A DNA stretch of 64,000 nt from Arthrobotrys musiformis (lineage: Eukaryota; Ascomycota; Orbiliomycetes; Orbiliales; Orbiliaceae), in contig JAVHJL010000004.1 in NCBI GenBank assembly GCA_036971715.1, forward strand, positions 3,906,001 through 3,970,000, given 5' to 3'. Within the stretch, counting starts at the first letter, position 1. Each line of letters begins with the position of its first letter. The notes below the pieces were generated by a model. It ran no database searches. It was not told the DNA's origin and worked only from the letters and a program-made list of their open reading frames with translations. Position numbers and translations under genes: made by a program. This document shows, piece after piece, positions 11,535-23,819 of this stretch.

Positions 11535-12800
11535 ATGCTTTCGAATATTTTACTTATCACTGCCGTTGGCCTAGGCAGCTTTCGTTCTGTGCAGTCGCAA
11601 TCTACGCCTTCGATATGCGATAACTCCACCCTTCTCATCGACTCCCGCCAAGTACTCACAACGGCGCAAGAATGCACGGCAGTCGCCGGCGACATTGTAA
11701 TCCAATATGCCAGCGACTATCCGGCTACGATCGAGTTCCCGAACCTTGAATCAATCGACGGTAGCTTCCTTTCCATCAATTTTGACGAGGACATCCGAGT
11801 CACCCGGCTCTCCGCACCAAAGCTTAAAAGCGTCACAGCGGATGTTTATATTTCGCGATGGGTCAACCTTACCACTATCAATATGCCAGTCCTTACCACT
11901 ATAAACAGAGTACGGCTAAATAATCTACCCTCCCTGACCTCTGCGAATTTTCTATCGACGCTAGAGAGTATTGAAAATAACTACGAGGTTACGAACACCT
12001 CGCTCAAAGAAATTACGAACGATAAGCTGCCGTTCGCTGTATTTGTGGAGATTTTTGATAATAAAGAGCTGGAAAAATTCGAACTCAAGGGGTTGAAGAA
12101 TGCCTCGTATAACGTTGCCTTGAGGAGGAACAAGCCAGGAGTTGAGGTTTCCCTTCCTGCACTAAAGGAGGTTTTCTACTTTGAGTTTCAACGGATATCT
12201 AGTTTAGAGATCCCGGAGTTAGAGAGGGTTATTGGTCATTTTGTGGTGAATGATAGCACGGTGGAAAGTTTGGAGGCGCCGAAGTTACAGAACGTGGGGC
12301 TTTGGTACGACCCTTCCATCAGTATCACCAACAATAGAGGATTGGTTATTCAAAACTCTGGGGATTCGGAGAGCCTTTCATTCCCAGTATTAGAGGCCGT
12401 GCAGCTGGATTTGGTGATCAGGAATAACTCTGCGCTTCGGGATATTTCCTTCCCGATGCTGAGGAGGGTTACTGGGAACATTGGGCTTGAGGGCACTTTT
12501 GAGAGCGTGAGGCTCCCGGAACTGGATAGAGTTGGTGGTATATTTTCTCTAGGGAACGACGAAGCCGGGTTCAACTGCGGCGACCTCCAAGCTTTTAAAA
12601 CTAATGGAACAATCAGAGGCGAGTTCTCTTGTCCTCGGTACCAAGAACTACCGACGAGAAGTAGTTCGATAGGAGAATCGGAGAAAGAAATTAAAGATTG
12701 GTTGAACTGGGCTAGTCCAAGCACAGGCTTTGAGTCTTTCAGATCAATGGGCGCGGTTGCTTTTGCAATAGGAATATCCACAATTCTTTTGGTTTTGTAG
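11535..12800 (+). CDS. Ecm33/Sps2-family GPI-anchored cell-wall protein
   Basis: A single exon encodes 421 residues. A signal peptide covers residues 1 to about 21 (MLSNILLITAVGLGSFRSVQ). The body is a leucine-rich receptor-L-like fold: repeated short units such as FPNLESIDGS, APKLKSV, MPVLTTI, IPELERV, APKLQNV, FPVLEAV, FPMLRRV and LPELDRVGG. Four cysteines frame it, two near the N terminus (SICDNS, AQECTAV) and two at the end of the repeats (GFNCGD, EFSCPR), the usual Ecm33 arrangement. The C terminus is a hydrophobic stretch of about 17 residues (GAVAFAIGISTILLVL) after a polar Ser-rich segment, as expected for GPI attachment. Several N-glycosylation sites are present. Ecm33-family proteins sit at the plasma membrane or wall and are needed for wall integrity. 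It is shorter in its Ser/Thr stalk than many homologues. Confidence 0.87.
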   Translation: MLSNILLITAVGLGSFRSVQSQSTPSICDNSTLLIDSRQVLTTAQECTAVAGDIVIQYASDYPATIEFPNLESIDGSFLSINFDEDIRVTRLSAPKLKSVTADVYISRWVNLTTINMPVLTTINRVRLNNLPSLTSANFLSTLESIENNYEVTNTSLKEITNDKLPFAVFVEIFDNKELEKFELKGLKNASYNVALRRNKPGVEVSLPALKEVFYFEFQRISSLEIPELERVIGHFVVNDSTVESLEAPKLQNVGLWYDPSISITNNRGLVIQNSGDSESLSFPVLEAVQLDLVIRNNSALRDISFPMLRRVTGNIGLEGTFESVRLPELDRVGGIFSLGNDEAGFNCGDLQAFKTNGTIRGEFSCPRYQELPTRSSSIGESEKEIKDWLNWASPSTGFESFRSMGAVAFAIGISTILLVL

Positions 12801-13202
12801 TCCATATCGAGACATACATTTTCGGTAGCAGGGTTAGGCCCCCACTTTATATCGAAGGATCAGACGATTGTGAGACGAGACACTATAATATTAGGGCACA
12901 CTCTGCAATAAACAATAAGAATAGTCAATACTCCGTACATACTTCCAATTACTGATCCAACGTCTTATTGTCGACCCTGTATGGTTTCACAAACCTCGAA
13001 ATAAAGTTTTAAGCTTTTCCTAGCACCCACGCCACGGGAGATTACCGAGGGGATCTTGCTTGAGGGGTGTGGCAGCCAAGTCAAGGGTTTTTAAATAGCT
13101 ACGACCGTCAAGATTCTTCCTTCAGAGACAGTTCATTGATTATGCGGAGGCTAGAAAGGCAACCTACCCGAGGTAGCGCTATAAGATTTAGATAGAACCC
13201 GA

Positions 13203-13307
13203 GTCATGTCATATCAATGGGCGTGATGTTACATGCTGCGGTACTTACGAAGCAAGACATACCAAGCAGGCCCGACTCCAGATCCCAATCCGATGATATG
13301 ACATGAC
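13203..13307. repeat. 14-base inverted repeat with 77-base spacer
   Basis: GTCATGTCATATCA at 13203-13216 has its exact reverse complement at 13294-13307. A transcript across it could form a hairpin stem, or it may be a chance by-product of the ACATG repeat. Confidence 0.7.
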
Positions 13308-13320
13308 ATGACATGACATG
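13301..13320. repeat. (ACATG)4 microsatellite
   Basis: Four ACATG units in a row; the left side overlaps one arm of an inverted repeat. Confidence 0.85.
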
Positions 13321-16300
13321 CATGCGTTCAGCGACCTCTCCTCGAGACCACTACTCGATTCGAAGGCCAGCTCGGGGAAAAACTTCAAAAATAGCAAATC
13401 CAAACGCCAGCTGCTGTGGCCTACCGGGCCTCGACGGATAGCATAGCCTGCATCTACGGATGTACCGCAGCAGGGAGCTAGCTGTTACTCCACATTTCTG
13501 GGCATTTTTGGGATCATGTCGACGGATACCGGATACCAATTTGTAAGGCATCCTTATTCTATTTCCCCCATCTTGAGTGATTTATGCAAGACGCAAGAAA
13601 CATGCGACACGTACACTAGCTAGCTAGCCAGCCTCCAGGGCTTAGGATCTAGATATACGGCTAAATAAGTAATATGGGGTAGGACCCCGTCTACTCTTGA
13701 TGGGATGAGATGCATTCTATCGCCTTGTATTTCCTGTCAGACGCATATGTAGCTGTAATGTGAAGCGAGGACGCTTTCCTGCGTTTTTTCCAGGCCATCG
13801 ATTTGAAAATGTGGAGAAAATGTAGGCGATACCGACGAGTGGAGCTGGGATTCCTCCGCTAGGTTTTTGTTTTGTTTTTTCTTTCTTCGAAATTGCCGAC
13901 GGAAGGGAAGGAAATTCGGCCAGCGGCTTTGACGGCAATGTATTAATAGTAATATTGGGTGGAGAGAAATAAGACGACCATCCGATGAGGGGTTTACTCC
14001 ATCCTTTTCAAAGTGGCTGGTTAGGCAATGTGATATCGCATTTTTCGACGTTCGTCTTTTTTATGCTCGCGTTGCGACTACTTTGGGAAGGACAGCGCCC
14101 CCTTGTCAGATGGTAAGAGAACCCCCACACTCTCCAGCTGTTGCTTGTGAAATGATATATCGATACAGGTTCGCGAATTTCAATCATATATTTGGGGGGT
14201 AGATGCTGCTGACTTTTGAGAATATATGACTGATTATGATGCTCTAATTGGAGCTCCGACGTGTCAGTATAGCTCCAGCTATCTAGGCACGGGAAGCTCC
14301 AAAGCTCATGATCAATATCGCACATTGCAAGGGCATAACAGGGTGTGGATACGAACCCGTAAAACGGATCCCGTGGCCCGGTAACCCTGCATCGCGGGTC
14401 TGTCCATAATTCAGGGTGCGGACATGCCCTCCCGGGAAGGGTCTCTCGTGTGCATATGTTTTGCGACGTTCGAAGCCGTATGTTTTTATTCGACGAAAAA
14501 GTTTATAGTATGCATGTGAAGTCACAATGATACTATACGTTGACGGAATCAGCTATGGAGTAATAGTATCTTCCAAAACATCTAGTTCTTGGCGGGAAGT
14601 GGTGGTAGCAGTGGATGATCATTCCAGCTCGGTGTACCATGTTCTTCAGACGAAAATGCCGTTGAATGAACACGTTTCCCCACGCTATTCTCGCCTTTAC
14701 ACCAAATCCAAACCTAGTTAACTGCCAGGTTGGCCGCATCATTTTGGGCATCATACCCTTATCTCACTGTGACGATTCGATAGTGGGGGAATAGTGAAAC
14801 TCCTGATTGTGGGCTGCTTCCCTTCGCTACCATTTCTCGATTGTTGAAACCTATGACATGGGAAACACTTAGCTTACCCTGCGTCGGGAGGAAGTGGATC
14901 CCATCAATGAAAATCAGTTGAGGTGATATCAATATCGACAGGAAAACTTTCGTTTTAAAAATAAATCATGCTCAAAAACACCACAACGTATCCACTCTAT
15001 GTTGATGCCACGATGCTATCGTGACAATTAATACGACTTCGTCACCGAGAAAAACCGGGAAATAGATGGTCTTGGAGAGGGTGCGGGTTGCGAGGTAGGG
15101 TTATGTGTCCGAGCAAGGGTATACTTAGCAGCGGTTCGAGGCATGCTAGTGCCAAATATGACATCATGATGACATTGCGCATATACGGGCACACATTATT
15201 CTTTTTTGTTTTATTTATTTTTCTTTTATGAGAAGCGGACGAAAAAACATGCTCCATGTGGGAGCTAGAAGGATAGCGGAAAATATTGGTTGGTCTATAG
15301 CTTAGCCTATTATCGGTTCGTCGACCAGAAACCCAAAAGGAGGCCTATTCTGCATGGTTATGTCATGGGACAGGATATGGGCCTATCGACAGTGGGACGA
15401 ATACACCATGTATGGTTTGCTCAAGCTTCGGTCTAACTGCATTGAAACCTTCGTACGGGGTATAGTTCAACGATTAGCTCTGTTCTTCCTGATCCATGGG
15501 AAAGGGCGTGGTTTAGCGAGGTGTGGTGGAGGTCTATTCAACTATTATTGTGCACATAACGTATGTGGCTGCTGGGGGCATCGAGAGTTCGTTGACAAGC
15601 TTCAAGCGGAAGGTTTCCTTTCTGAAGGAATAAGCTAGCGATCCACTGTATTACCTTCTCGAAGTGGCATTTTTCTTCCCGGACATCTGTTTGTGTTACC
15701 ATTGGCATGTAAACTCTCTTGCGGACTTTAATTAAGTAGCAACGGGAGATCTTCTACGTACAGGCAGGATTATCATATATTATAGCTATCGGATTATGTT
15801 CCATGGTCGTAGCTCTGTGTCGAGCAAACCTAAATGCAATATCACTTCTACCCGATAGGAAAATGCCTGCTCAGTGTAGGGTGAAATATACTTACATACG
15901 TGCACATACATACATACCCTCAACGAATTCGAAATCCAATATCAATGGTGGGGAAACCTTGCTCGCATCCGATAGAGGGCTTGCATAGGTGAATTTATGC
16001 AAATAAAACGGAAGCTCCAATGGGATACCCTTGGAGTTCGACGGCCCAAATACAAAAGGACCAGGCGAGGAGCTCATATTTTTAGGTTCATCTACTTCCT
16101 TCTATGGTATATCAGCACACTCTTACACTTTTCTCTCGTCAGGCCATCACCTAATTAACAGGTAGAATCCTATTCAATGCTTTCTCTTATTTTGATATAG
16201 TAGCGCTGTCGACACTATCGCGCGGGAGGTGCCCCCATCTGCAAGCGCAACCTGCAGGATGAAATCAGCATTTGCTTGCATTACGCTGTTCAAGGTCCTG

Positions 16301-16796
16301 AACAAATCTCCCAATGCAGTTCTATCTCCGATACTCTTTTCCTCCTTAGAAACAAAAAATACAAATGCCAACAGATCAAGGCCCGAATTTGGGGTTGGAG
16401 GAAGGTGTATAACTTCAAGGCCTGGTTGATCAGACCTCCCACCGGGGAGAAAATCAGATCAAGTGAGGCGTTCGGATTCCTCGACGGGAAATATCGGTCT
16501 TGTTTCGTCGGCCGGGGTTGCAATCTTACCTTTGCGGCTCATGCTTGGTTGATTGTTTTCCCGTTTGCGGCAAGACGATATTTCAAGGCACCCGATATCG
16601 AGGCGGCAGAAGCCGTTGTTATACCATTCCTGCCGAAGATGCTGTGTTCCATCCAAATAATTAAACGTCCCTTGGGTACCTGTCTGCAGGAGGTGGGCAG
16701 GCAGCTAGCCGGCAGCTTTGGAATGCTCATTCCGGGAATCTAGACCACTTGATTGGGTATATCACGAGCCTTGGTTTACTTCCGACTGAGAAACTG

Positions 16797-16826
<30 letters not shown>
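16797..16826. repeat. A30 homopolymer
   Basis: Thirty A residues in a row in the gene desert. It could be a simple-sequence expansion or the tail of an old retroposed sequence; no target-site duplication was identified. Confidence 0.9.
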
Positions 16827-16830
<4 letters not shown>

Positions 16831-18786
16831 AGATGGTGGTAGTTAGCCCGCGGTGTCATCTAAAGTTTGTAGCCCACAGGTTTGTGTCTCTCAATTGTGG
16901 GATGGTCTTCGCGTATCTCATGTTCAAGTGACCACAAGATTATACCGACTCTCGGGCGGTGCAGTGAATCTCAACGTCGGCAAGAGCGTGCGGAATACAA
17001 AGTTAACTAAAATATGATAGAAATATCTCCATGATAGGTCCATCGTTATTAATCGTTTTCTACATACTTACGAGAAAGACCCCAATGGCTTGCATAAAGT
17101 TACATGCACCGCTGGGCTGCAATCGAAGGAACATGCATCTTTTCCCTATCCGAGGGAAGCGAAGGGGCTCTGATACCGGTATGCCTTTCTAGATTTCTGA
17201 CTGGCCGTTCACGATCTTTCTGCTCGGCTGCGAACCCCTCAAAACTGTCAAAAAAAAAAAAAGATGGGCCAGGTCCATGTCAAACAGCGCCCCGAAAAGA
17301 GCTGAAAGAAGTACCTGCCCAACAGTCGTCGAGGCATTCCTTCCTATCGTACGACACCGGCTTTCGCGTTCAAAAGGCTAGGCTTGGGATTATTCTTCCA
17401 TCTTAGCCGATCGTTTCTGCTCCGAGAACGCTCGGGACAAGCCAACGCATTAGTGGCAAATAGGATTGGAGGTCTGCAAACGTTGAGGTTTTTTGACCTT
17501 CGCGAATTCGATTTTTCAGTGCGCTAAGTGTGGTTAACGCACTTTACACCATCAATGTTACAAACGAAGGTTTGTGGTTCAAGGCTAGCTGACAAAAGGG
17601 CTGCCCAATCGAGAAATCGCCATATGCACGAAATACTTACGGCACAACATGCTTTCACGATCATCGCCCGGCTGTCCAGCTCGCCCTGTTGACCTTGTGG
17701 ATTTTTAGTGCTTGCTGGCCTTTCTTGGTGCTGGAATTCTGCATCATCATCTTGGCCCCTTCGAATTTATGCTGATGAAGAATGCGGCATTTTACTTTTT
17801 TTTGCTCCTGCGTCTGGAGCGGTATGGGAATATTGGATTTCACCTTCCATTCATTTATCATCTTTTGAAAGACGCAAATCGATCGATCGAATTCGCGAAC
17901 TCATAGCTGGGTTTGCAAATTGGTATCTCGAAAAACTCAATATGCAATCAATTGGTGGTGTGCATGCGTAAAAAAAAAAAGAGGGAGAGGGAGACAGAGC
18001 CAATTCAGCTGGCTAACGACAAGGGAAGGGTTAACGGCTACCGTTTTCAGCGATGCCGATTCTTTTGTTTTTCATAAGGCAGCCTCCACGAAGACGTACT
18101 AGATAGTATGTGAGAAGTGTGTATGTATGTTCGTTTTGTCTCTTGGTCTGCTTGACTTTCTTACTACCGCCTGCCGAGGCCTGACGGGTGTGGATGGTGG
18201 TATCTGGTTACGTAGACGAATATGCGCATGAAAATAGGCACTTGAGCTTCGCCAAACGGGGCTGCAGCAGGTCCGTGTATATGGATAGATGTTGGACATG
18301 TATAGTATGTGTACTTACATTAAGTCTAGGACCTCAATTGCCCACACAGTCAGCAGTGTGCTATTGCAATCACAAGCCTCGTATATTGGCAGCTATCAAC
18401 TTATAGTGGAGCCTTACTAAGAAAAGCGCTGTCTCGAACTAGCATTATTACTCTTTCCCTCTAACCTCATTTTCCCACCCCACAGAATTTGCAGCAAGAC
18501 CATGGGTCCGTCTATCTGATAGTGCAACTGCTTGGCTGGACACACAGACGAACGTGCATCGTTTTCCCAAGTCACGGTACGTCACCAGCATGGTCGTTGC
18601 TCCCTGTCTAGAACTTATCACGGGACCACACCACCTTCTGGCTCACCCCGGGACAACATTGAAAAGCGAAAAAAAAAAAGAGGTCTACGTCTTGCGTGTT
18701 GCAGGCGGGAGCAGCCCTTCGATGTTCGAAAGCGGTGATTCGTCAAATATAGGATGTCATCAAAGAAGGAACGTCCAGGAGGGAGG

Positions 18787-18824
<38 letters not shown>
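18787..18824. repeat. A38 homopolymer
   Basis: The longest homopolymer in the window, preceded by GGAGGGAGG. Either simple expansion or a retroposon tail. Confidence 0.9.
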
Positions 18825-18828
<4 letters not shown>

Positions 18829-19049
18829 AGAACGAAGTCATCGATACACAAGAACAAATCCGAGTCTGAGTCTTATGGTTACAATGAGCGCAACTTTGCG
18901 TAGGCCTCCCATCACCCCAAGATCTTCGCCCTATTCGCCAGCAGACAGTTCAAGTTTCTGTCCACCCCCCAGTTCATACATAGCGAAAGCCTTACAATTG
19001 CGTTCTATCTATGGGCAATTATTCTCCACGATGCAGCGCACTCAACCCG

Positions 19050-19066
19050 AAAAAAAAAAAAAAAAA
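19050..19066. repeat. A17 homopolymer
   Basis: Seventeen A residues in a row. Confidence 0.9.
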
Positions 19067-19727
19067 CACTACTGGCTAGATATCAATGAGCCTTTGCGTC
19101 ATTGCCGGTGCCGAAAGGAAAAGTAAAAAAAATGTTCGTAAGGAGAGCATATGCCAGCACTGAACTTTTTAGTCAGGAGAGAGCTAGCTAGAAGGCGAGT
19201 TTGTATTCGAAGATGCAAGATGAGATTGGAGGGGAACTGTGCATTTCATTAGTAGTAGATCCCCCTCTCTCGCTCCTCCTCCTTGTCCCGCTGCAGCATT
19301 AGCAGCCTGACAGCAGAGCACAGAGCACAGGATCCTGCAGCTATCGACTGGTTGGCTGCACATGCATCTCCTTCCTCCCATTTTTATGATTCTTGTGCGA
19401 GGATGGCGTATGCATTCTTAGTTATTTTGGCGTGCGTGGTTCATAGTTTACGCAGTGTGGCCTGCAGGTTGGATTCAGCCAACACGAACATCAGATGATT
19501 TTTCCCCCTTCTCTTTCTCTCTCTTGGACGTTTCTAAATGGACCTTTTTTTGGAGAAAGCAAGCAGGAGATGGATTAACCACCGGGAGCCAACAATTGAA
19601 AGGCGCTTCGCACGGTCATTTCTTTGGTTACTCTGTTAGCTTCTAAACTACACATTGCAACAGTTACAACAAGGGAGAAACTGTCCCCATAGAGCTAACA
19701 TAGTTTAGTGAATTAGTTGGTGGATTC

Positions 19728-19745
19728 TTTTTTTTTTTTTTTTTT
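19728..19745. repeat. T18 homopolymer
   Basis: Eighteen T residues in a row. Confidence 0.9.
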
Positions 19746-21331
19746 CGTTTAAACGAAAGGGCGCTTTTATGGTATTGCACTAGGAGAAAAACGTTGAATT
19801 CCTATCTCATAACTAATTCAAAAGTCCGGTCTCCGCAAGTCTAAAGAATAGAAAAATTTTGAAGAGCTCTGAGCTTTTTTGCAAATAGTAGCTAAAAAAA
19901 CCCATTTAACTTTCCCCTTTCTCGAACGGAGGGAAGAATTCGGTAAGCGTCCGGGGAGGAGGGGGCTCAACTCTTTCGAAGGTGGGACCTGACATTTGTA
20001 TCAACTTCAAACACCGGACTGACCGTATCCTAGCGCAAGGGCGGGCGCACTCGGAGGGGAGAAAACACACAAATCTCTTCCTTCGACGATTTTCCCAAGT
20101 GGCAAAGGAGAATATGCTTTTATAGGGAGGAGGCAAAAAAAAGATTAAAAAAACGGTTCCTGAGTTTTATTAGTTAGTGGTAAATGTGGGTTTTTGTTTG
20201 TTATATGTTGGCATATAGGGGCAAAAGAAGGCGTTTTTTGTTTATTGTTTATCTAGATGAGGGATAGATTGCATGTGGGAATGCCTTTAAGATTTTTTTT
20301 GTGGGTTCTTAGTATTTTGGTGGGATCGAAATGTATCTGCGAAGAGTAGAAAAAAGGTGGTAGTTTGTCTAAGAATGAATTATTGTACATGTTACATGAT
20401 TATAAAAAATTAAACAAAGTAAAACGGTTGAGCCAAGGAAATAAAAATAATATAGAGAAGTGAAAACGAGCCAAGTTGGGAGACCAGAAATACATAAGTT
20501 ATAGGAAATTAAATGATTCATGTGCGCCTGGAAATGGGATATCGATATCAAAAAGGGAATGGGAAAATAATGACAGTAACAGGGAGAGAAAATGAAAAAC
20601 GGTATGTGTCTGATAGATGTCGAGAAATCTTCCAGAGAATCCTCCCCGCTTACAAGCAAATTCCAACGCCGGTGTAATGGATTTTTATCAAACAGAAACT
20701 CGCTCAATGAACCTTTCCAAAAATATACAAATAAACTCAAGGAAACAGTGTAAATTTCGGGGAGGGGATATCGATTGGTCGTCAAAAGTCGTGATTGTAC
20801 AATGAAAGTCCGGATCGGGGAGTGTGAAGCAAAAGGTACCACGAGCTCGAGGCTTCGGGGGGGCTTTTGAAAGCGGAGAGAGTAACGATTGGACTCGAAT
20901 GGTGCCATGCGGGAGCAGCAACCCGGCTAGCTCGAGCTAGCTATCGATTGTTTCGATTCGAAATGAACGGATTTGTGGACTGTAGGTTGGTGTCGTTTAT
21001 CGGGTGGATGAGGTATCCATCTGGAGTGCAGATAGATCGATTTTTGGCGCGGAAAACTCTCGCGGGCCAGCGAATACTGAAATGGGTCTCTTGAGGTTGA
21101 GCTGTAGGCAGTCTCCGCATCTGCCTCCTAGAACATTGCATCGGCCGCGGCAGCCTCGGGTCTGGTTGATGCAGGAGTACATCTTGAGTGTATGGAAGTG
21201 AGTAGGTATGTGGAGCGTGAGGCTTGTATTTCGAAAAAAAGGTATTATTGATTCGTTCCCGCTTTTTATATCTCGTCGCCAGGTGTGCGTGCGTGCGTAT
21301 AGATATCACGGTTCGCAATCAATAGGTAGTA

Positions 21332-21371
21332 GATATATATATATAAATGTATGTATGTATATATATATATC
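21332..21371. repeat. TA / TATG microsatellite
   Basis: Alternating AT runs flank a short ATGT tetranucleotide repeat. Confidence 0.8.
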
Positions 21372-23154
21372 TTAGGTGGCGGGGCTTCGTAGTATTGGAA
21401 GTCGCAATATATAAATGTTGTTCGAAGTCCAGGTGACAGTACAATTTCCTATGCAGGGAATTGAAAGGGTAGTAGAATTGGATTGTTGATATGTTGGTAT
21501 TTTGGGCAATTTGATACTGGTCGTCTGAAGGGTATAAAGTTGGGTCAGAAGGGAGGAGAGGATGTCTATATATCCTTTTTCAGTGGTAGCAGGCGGTTGA
21601 CTCCGGCAATGGAGGGGGTTGTTAGCAACTTAGCCAAAACCAAGGCAAGAACCAAATTCCAGGCTTTCGTAGCTTAGTGTAAAGCGAAATGGCCATTAGT
21701 GAGGCGATGATGGATGACTGCGTCAAAACTGACCAGGGTCGGTGGGCTAGTCCGGACGGTCCCAACGTCCTCGGGGGACATTGTCCCCGTTCATGCATTC
21801 AACATCCCGGGGCGGGCAGATTTGGGGGCGCCCGGGCCTTTTCTTTCTTTCTTTTTTTTTTTTGGCACGTCCTAAGCTCAGAACCCATACCCAAAGAATA
21901 TGGTCTTGCTTTGAGAAGCTTGGTGATGCTCTTTTCGAGTCGACCCTAGAGCGTGGGACCGCGGGCCCTAGCCAGGTCGGGTATTCGGGGGTACCCAAAA
22001 ACGCCGAGTTGACGGGTGCAGATGTTACTTCACAGCGACCTCAGATGGATCCGACGGTACAAGAGGTCATCTTGCACTCCGTCAAGACAACTTAGCTTAC
22101 CTCATCCGCATCCGCTTGCTTCCTGCGAATGGTAAAAATATGCAGTCGAGATGGTGACCGGAGCATTGATCGTGCAGAGGAAATCCGTCCAGCCGAGTCG
22201 AACTGACTAAAAATTACAACCGCAGGAGAATTACCCATGGCCTTTTTTAGGCCTGTCCACCAAACCTATACCTATGATATTACTATTGCAGCTATGGCCA
22301 GGCCCATGGCCAGGCAAAGCGAGCTGCTGATAGATAGAAATGCAAGCCATGGCCCAGCTCAGCTAGTTAGCTGCTACTGTCACTTTTTTTATTTTATTTT
22401 ATTTTTTTAGGCCGGACATGGCCATAACCAGTCGGTCCTAATTATGAGGTCGCAAATGCTATGCTATCATATCCTTTCGTCTCTCAAACTTCAATACGGT
22501 TCCCCAGTCCTTGTCTTTCCGATCCCATGCATGAACCCTCTCACTGGGTTCAGGAAAATGAGCATCAGGGTCAGAGAGAGGAGGAACAGCAGCGGGAGAG
22601 TTCTCAATAAACATCTCTCCTGCTCTCTCTCGGGGAAAGTGTCCACTTTCGAATTCTATTTCTATTTTAACTTACAGGGCGGGCGCCGCAGAAGCTTACC
22701 TTACATACCGAAGTACTTATTTGTTTCTAGACATCTCTAAATATATGGAGAAAAGTAATGTGATTGAATAATACGTACGAAACACGTACGTACGTGTGCC
22801 TTAAGCCTTCCTTTAATTGCTAAGATACCTTACGCCCTTCAATTCGCCCTCCTGGCCTGGCATCTCCCATCCTCACTCATACTCCCTTCATTTTCGCTTT
22901 TGGGGGAGGGTGGCTTTTTCGTTGTCACGTTGGCCTTGTGATATGTGTGGGCTGGCATTTGCTTCCTCGGCATGCCGGTGATACTTTGCGAATAAGAGGT
23001 CTCGTAGCAAAAAGTACCACCCATGCGACCTCAAAGAAAAAAAGGTTCATGCCTAAGACCGCCGACCCGAGCCACAAGCCCAGCTATTGACGATTATACT
23101 AACTTAAAAAACGACAGGCGGCCTATCATTTTGTGTGCACAGCCAGCTGGCCTC

Positions 23155-23175
23155 TTTTTTTTTTTTTTTTTTTTT
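23155..23175. repeat. T21 homopolymer
   Basis: Twenty-one T residues in a row. Confidence 0.9.
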
Positions 23176-23788
23176 GTTCACAACCGCGTTTGCGATTTTT
23201 TGCACAGGCATACATAGGACCTACATATCCCCGACGGTGTATCCGTAGCTGGTCAGTGACCTTCTCGGATGCACAAACGGGCGTTTTTTATCCCTCAGTC
23301 ACAGCCCATTTTTGTGGTTTTCAGACGAAAGTTGTTCAAACATAATCCCTAATCGAGTATCTACCGTTGTCTGCCTATATGCTTCAGGTCACTTGGACCA
23401 ATTTATGTTTTTGATCCTGCATAACATACACAGCACATAAGAAGAATCCCTATATTAGTCCTCCCTAATATGCCATGAACCCGGGGTATTAGGACGTGTA
23501 CACGCTGAAAGAAAGTTTTGGGATCTCCCACCGGCTGCCCTTTGTCATCCTAAACCCGAGCATGGTTGGGGGGTTTTTTTTTTTCTTGGTTTTTGTTTTT
23601 TTGTCTTTTGTTTTTTGCGAAATCTGCTACCTGACACTTTTGACTCGCAGCTTGCATATGGGGCCTTGTCGTTTGCCATACATAATGGCGGTGGTTACGT
23701 TCGGGTTCCGATATGATTTGATAACAATTACGATGTTAGAAGCTGCAGGAGTCACAAAACGTGAACTCGAACTGCCTTACGAGAATAA

Positions 23789-23790
<2 letters not shown>

Positions 23791-23819
<29 letters not shown>
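23791..23819. repeat. A29 homopolymer
   Basis: Twenty-nine A residues preceded by AATAAAT, so the left edge resembles a polyadenylation signal joined to a tail. Chance or simple expansion is also possible. Confidence 0.9.

Larger units (their letters stand above)
12801..16796. other. Gene desert, left part
   Basis: About 4 kb with no supportable gene. It holds an ACATG microsatellite and a 14-base inverted repeat near 13.2-13.3 kb. Open frames of 60-155 codons (for example 15354-15638 and 16276-16743) have no recognisable motif. Confidence 0.5.
16827..23790. other. Gene desert, middle part, homopolymer-rich
   Basis: 7 kb with no supportable gene. Homopolymers are A13 (17250-17262), A11 (17970-17980), A11 (18669-18679), A38 (18787-18824), A17 (19050-19066), T18 (19728-19745) and T21 (23155-23175). 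A TA/TATG-rich microsatellite lies at 21332-21371. A 179-codon open frame on the minus strand (20908-20369) is pyrimidine-rich and shows no family signature. Confidence 0.5.

Noticed and set aside
14300..14430. GGTTCGTATCC-like sequence on the minus strand suggesting a tRNA
   Set aside because: The loop lacks the conserved A and the flanks do not pair.
16276..16743. 155-codon open frame on the + strand
   Set aside because: No domain, signal peptide or repeated motif, and it lies in the gene desert; treated as chance.
20369..20908. 179-codon open frame on the minus strand
   Set aside because: The strand is T-rich, which favours long hydrophobic frames; no family signature or splice context.
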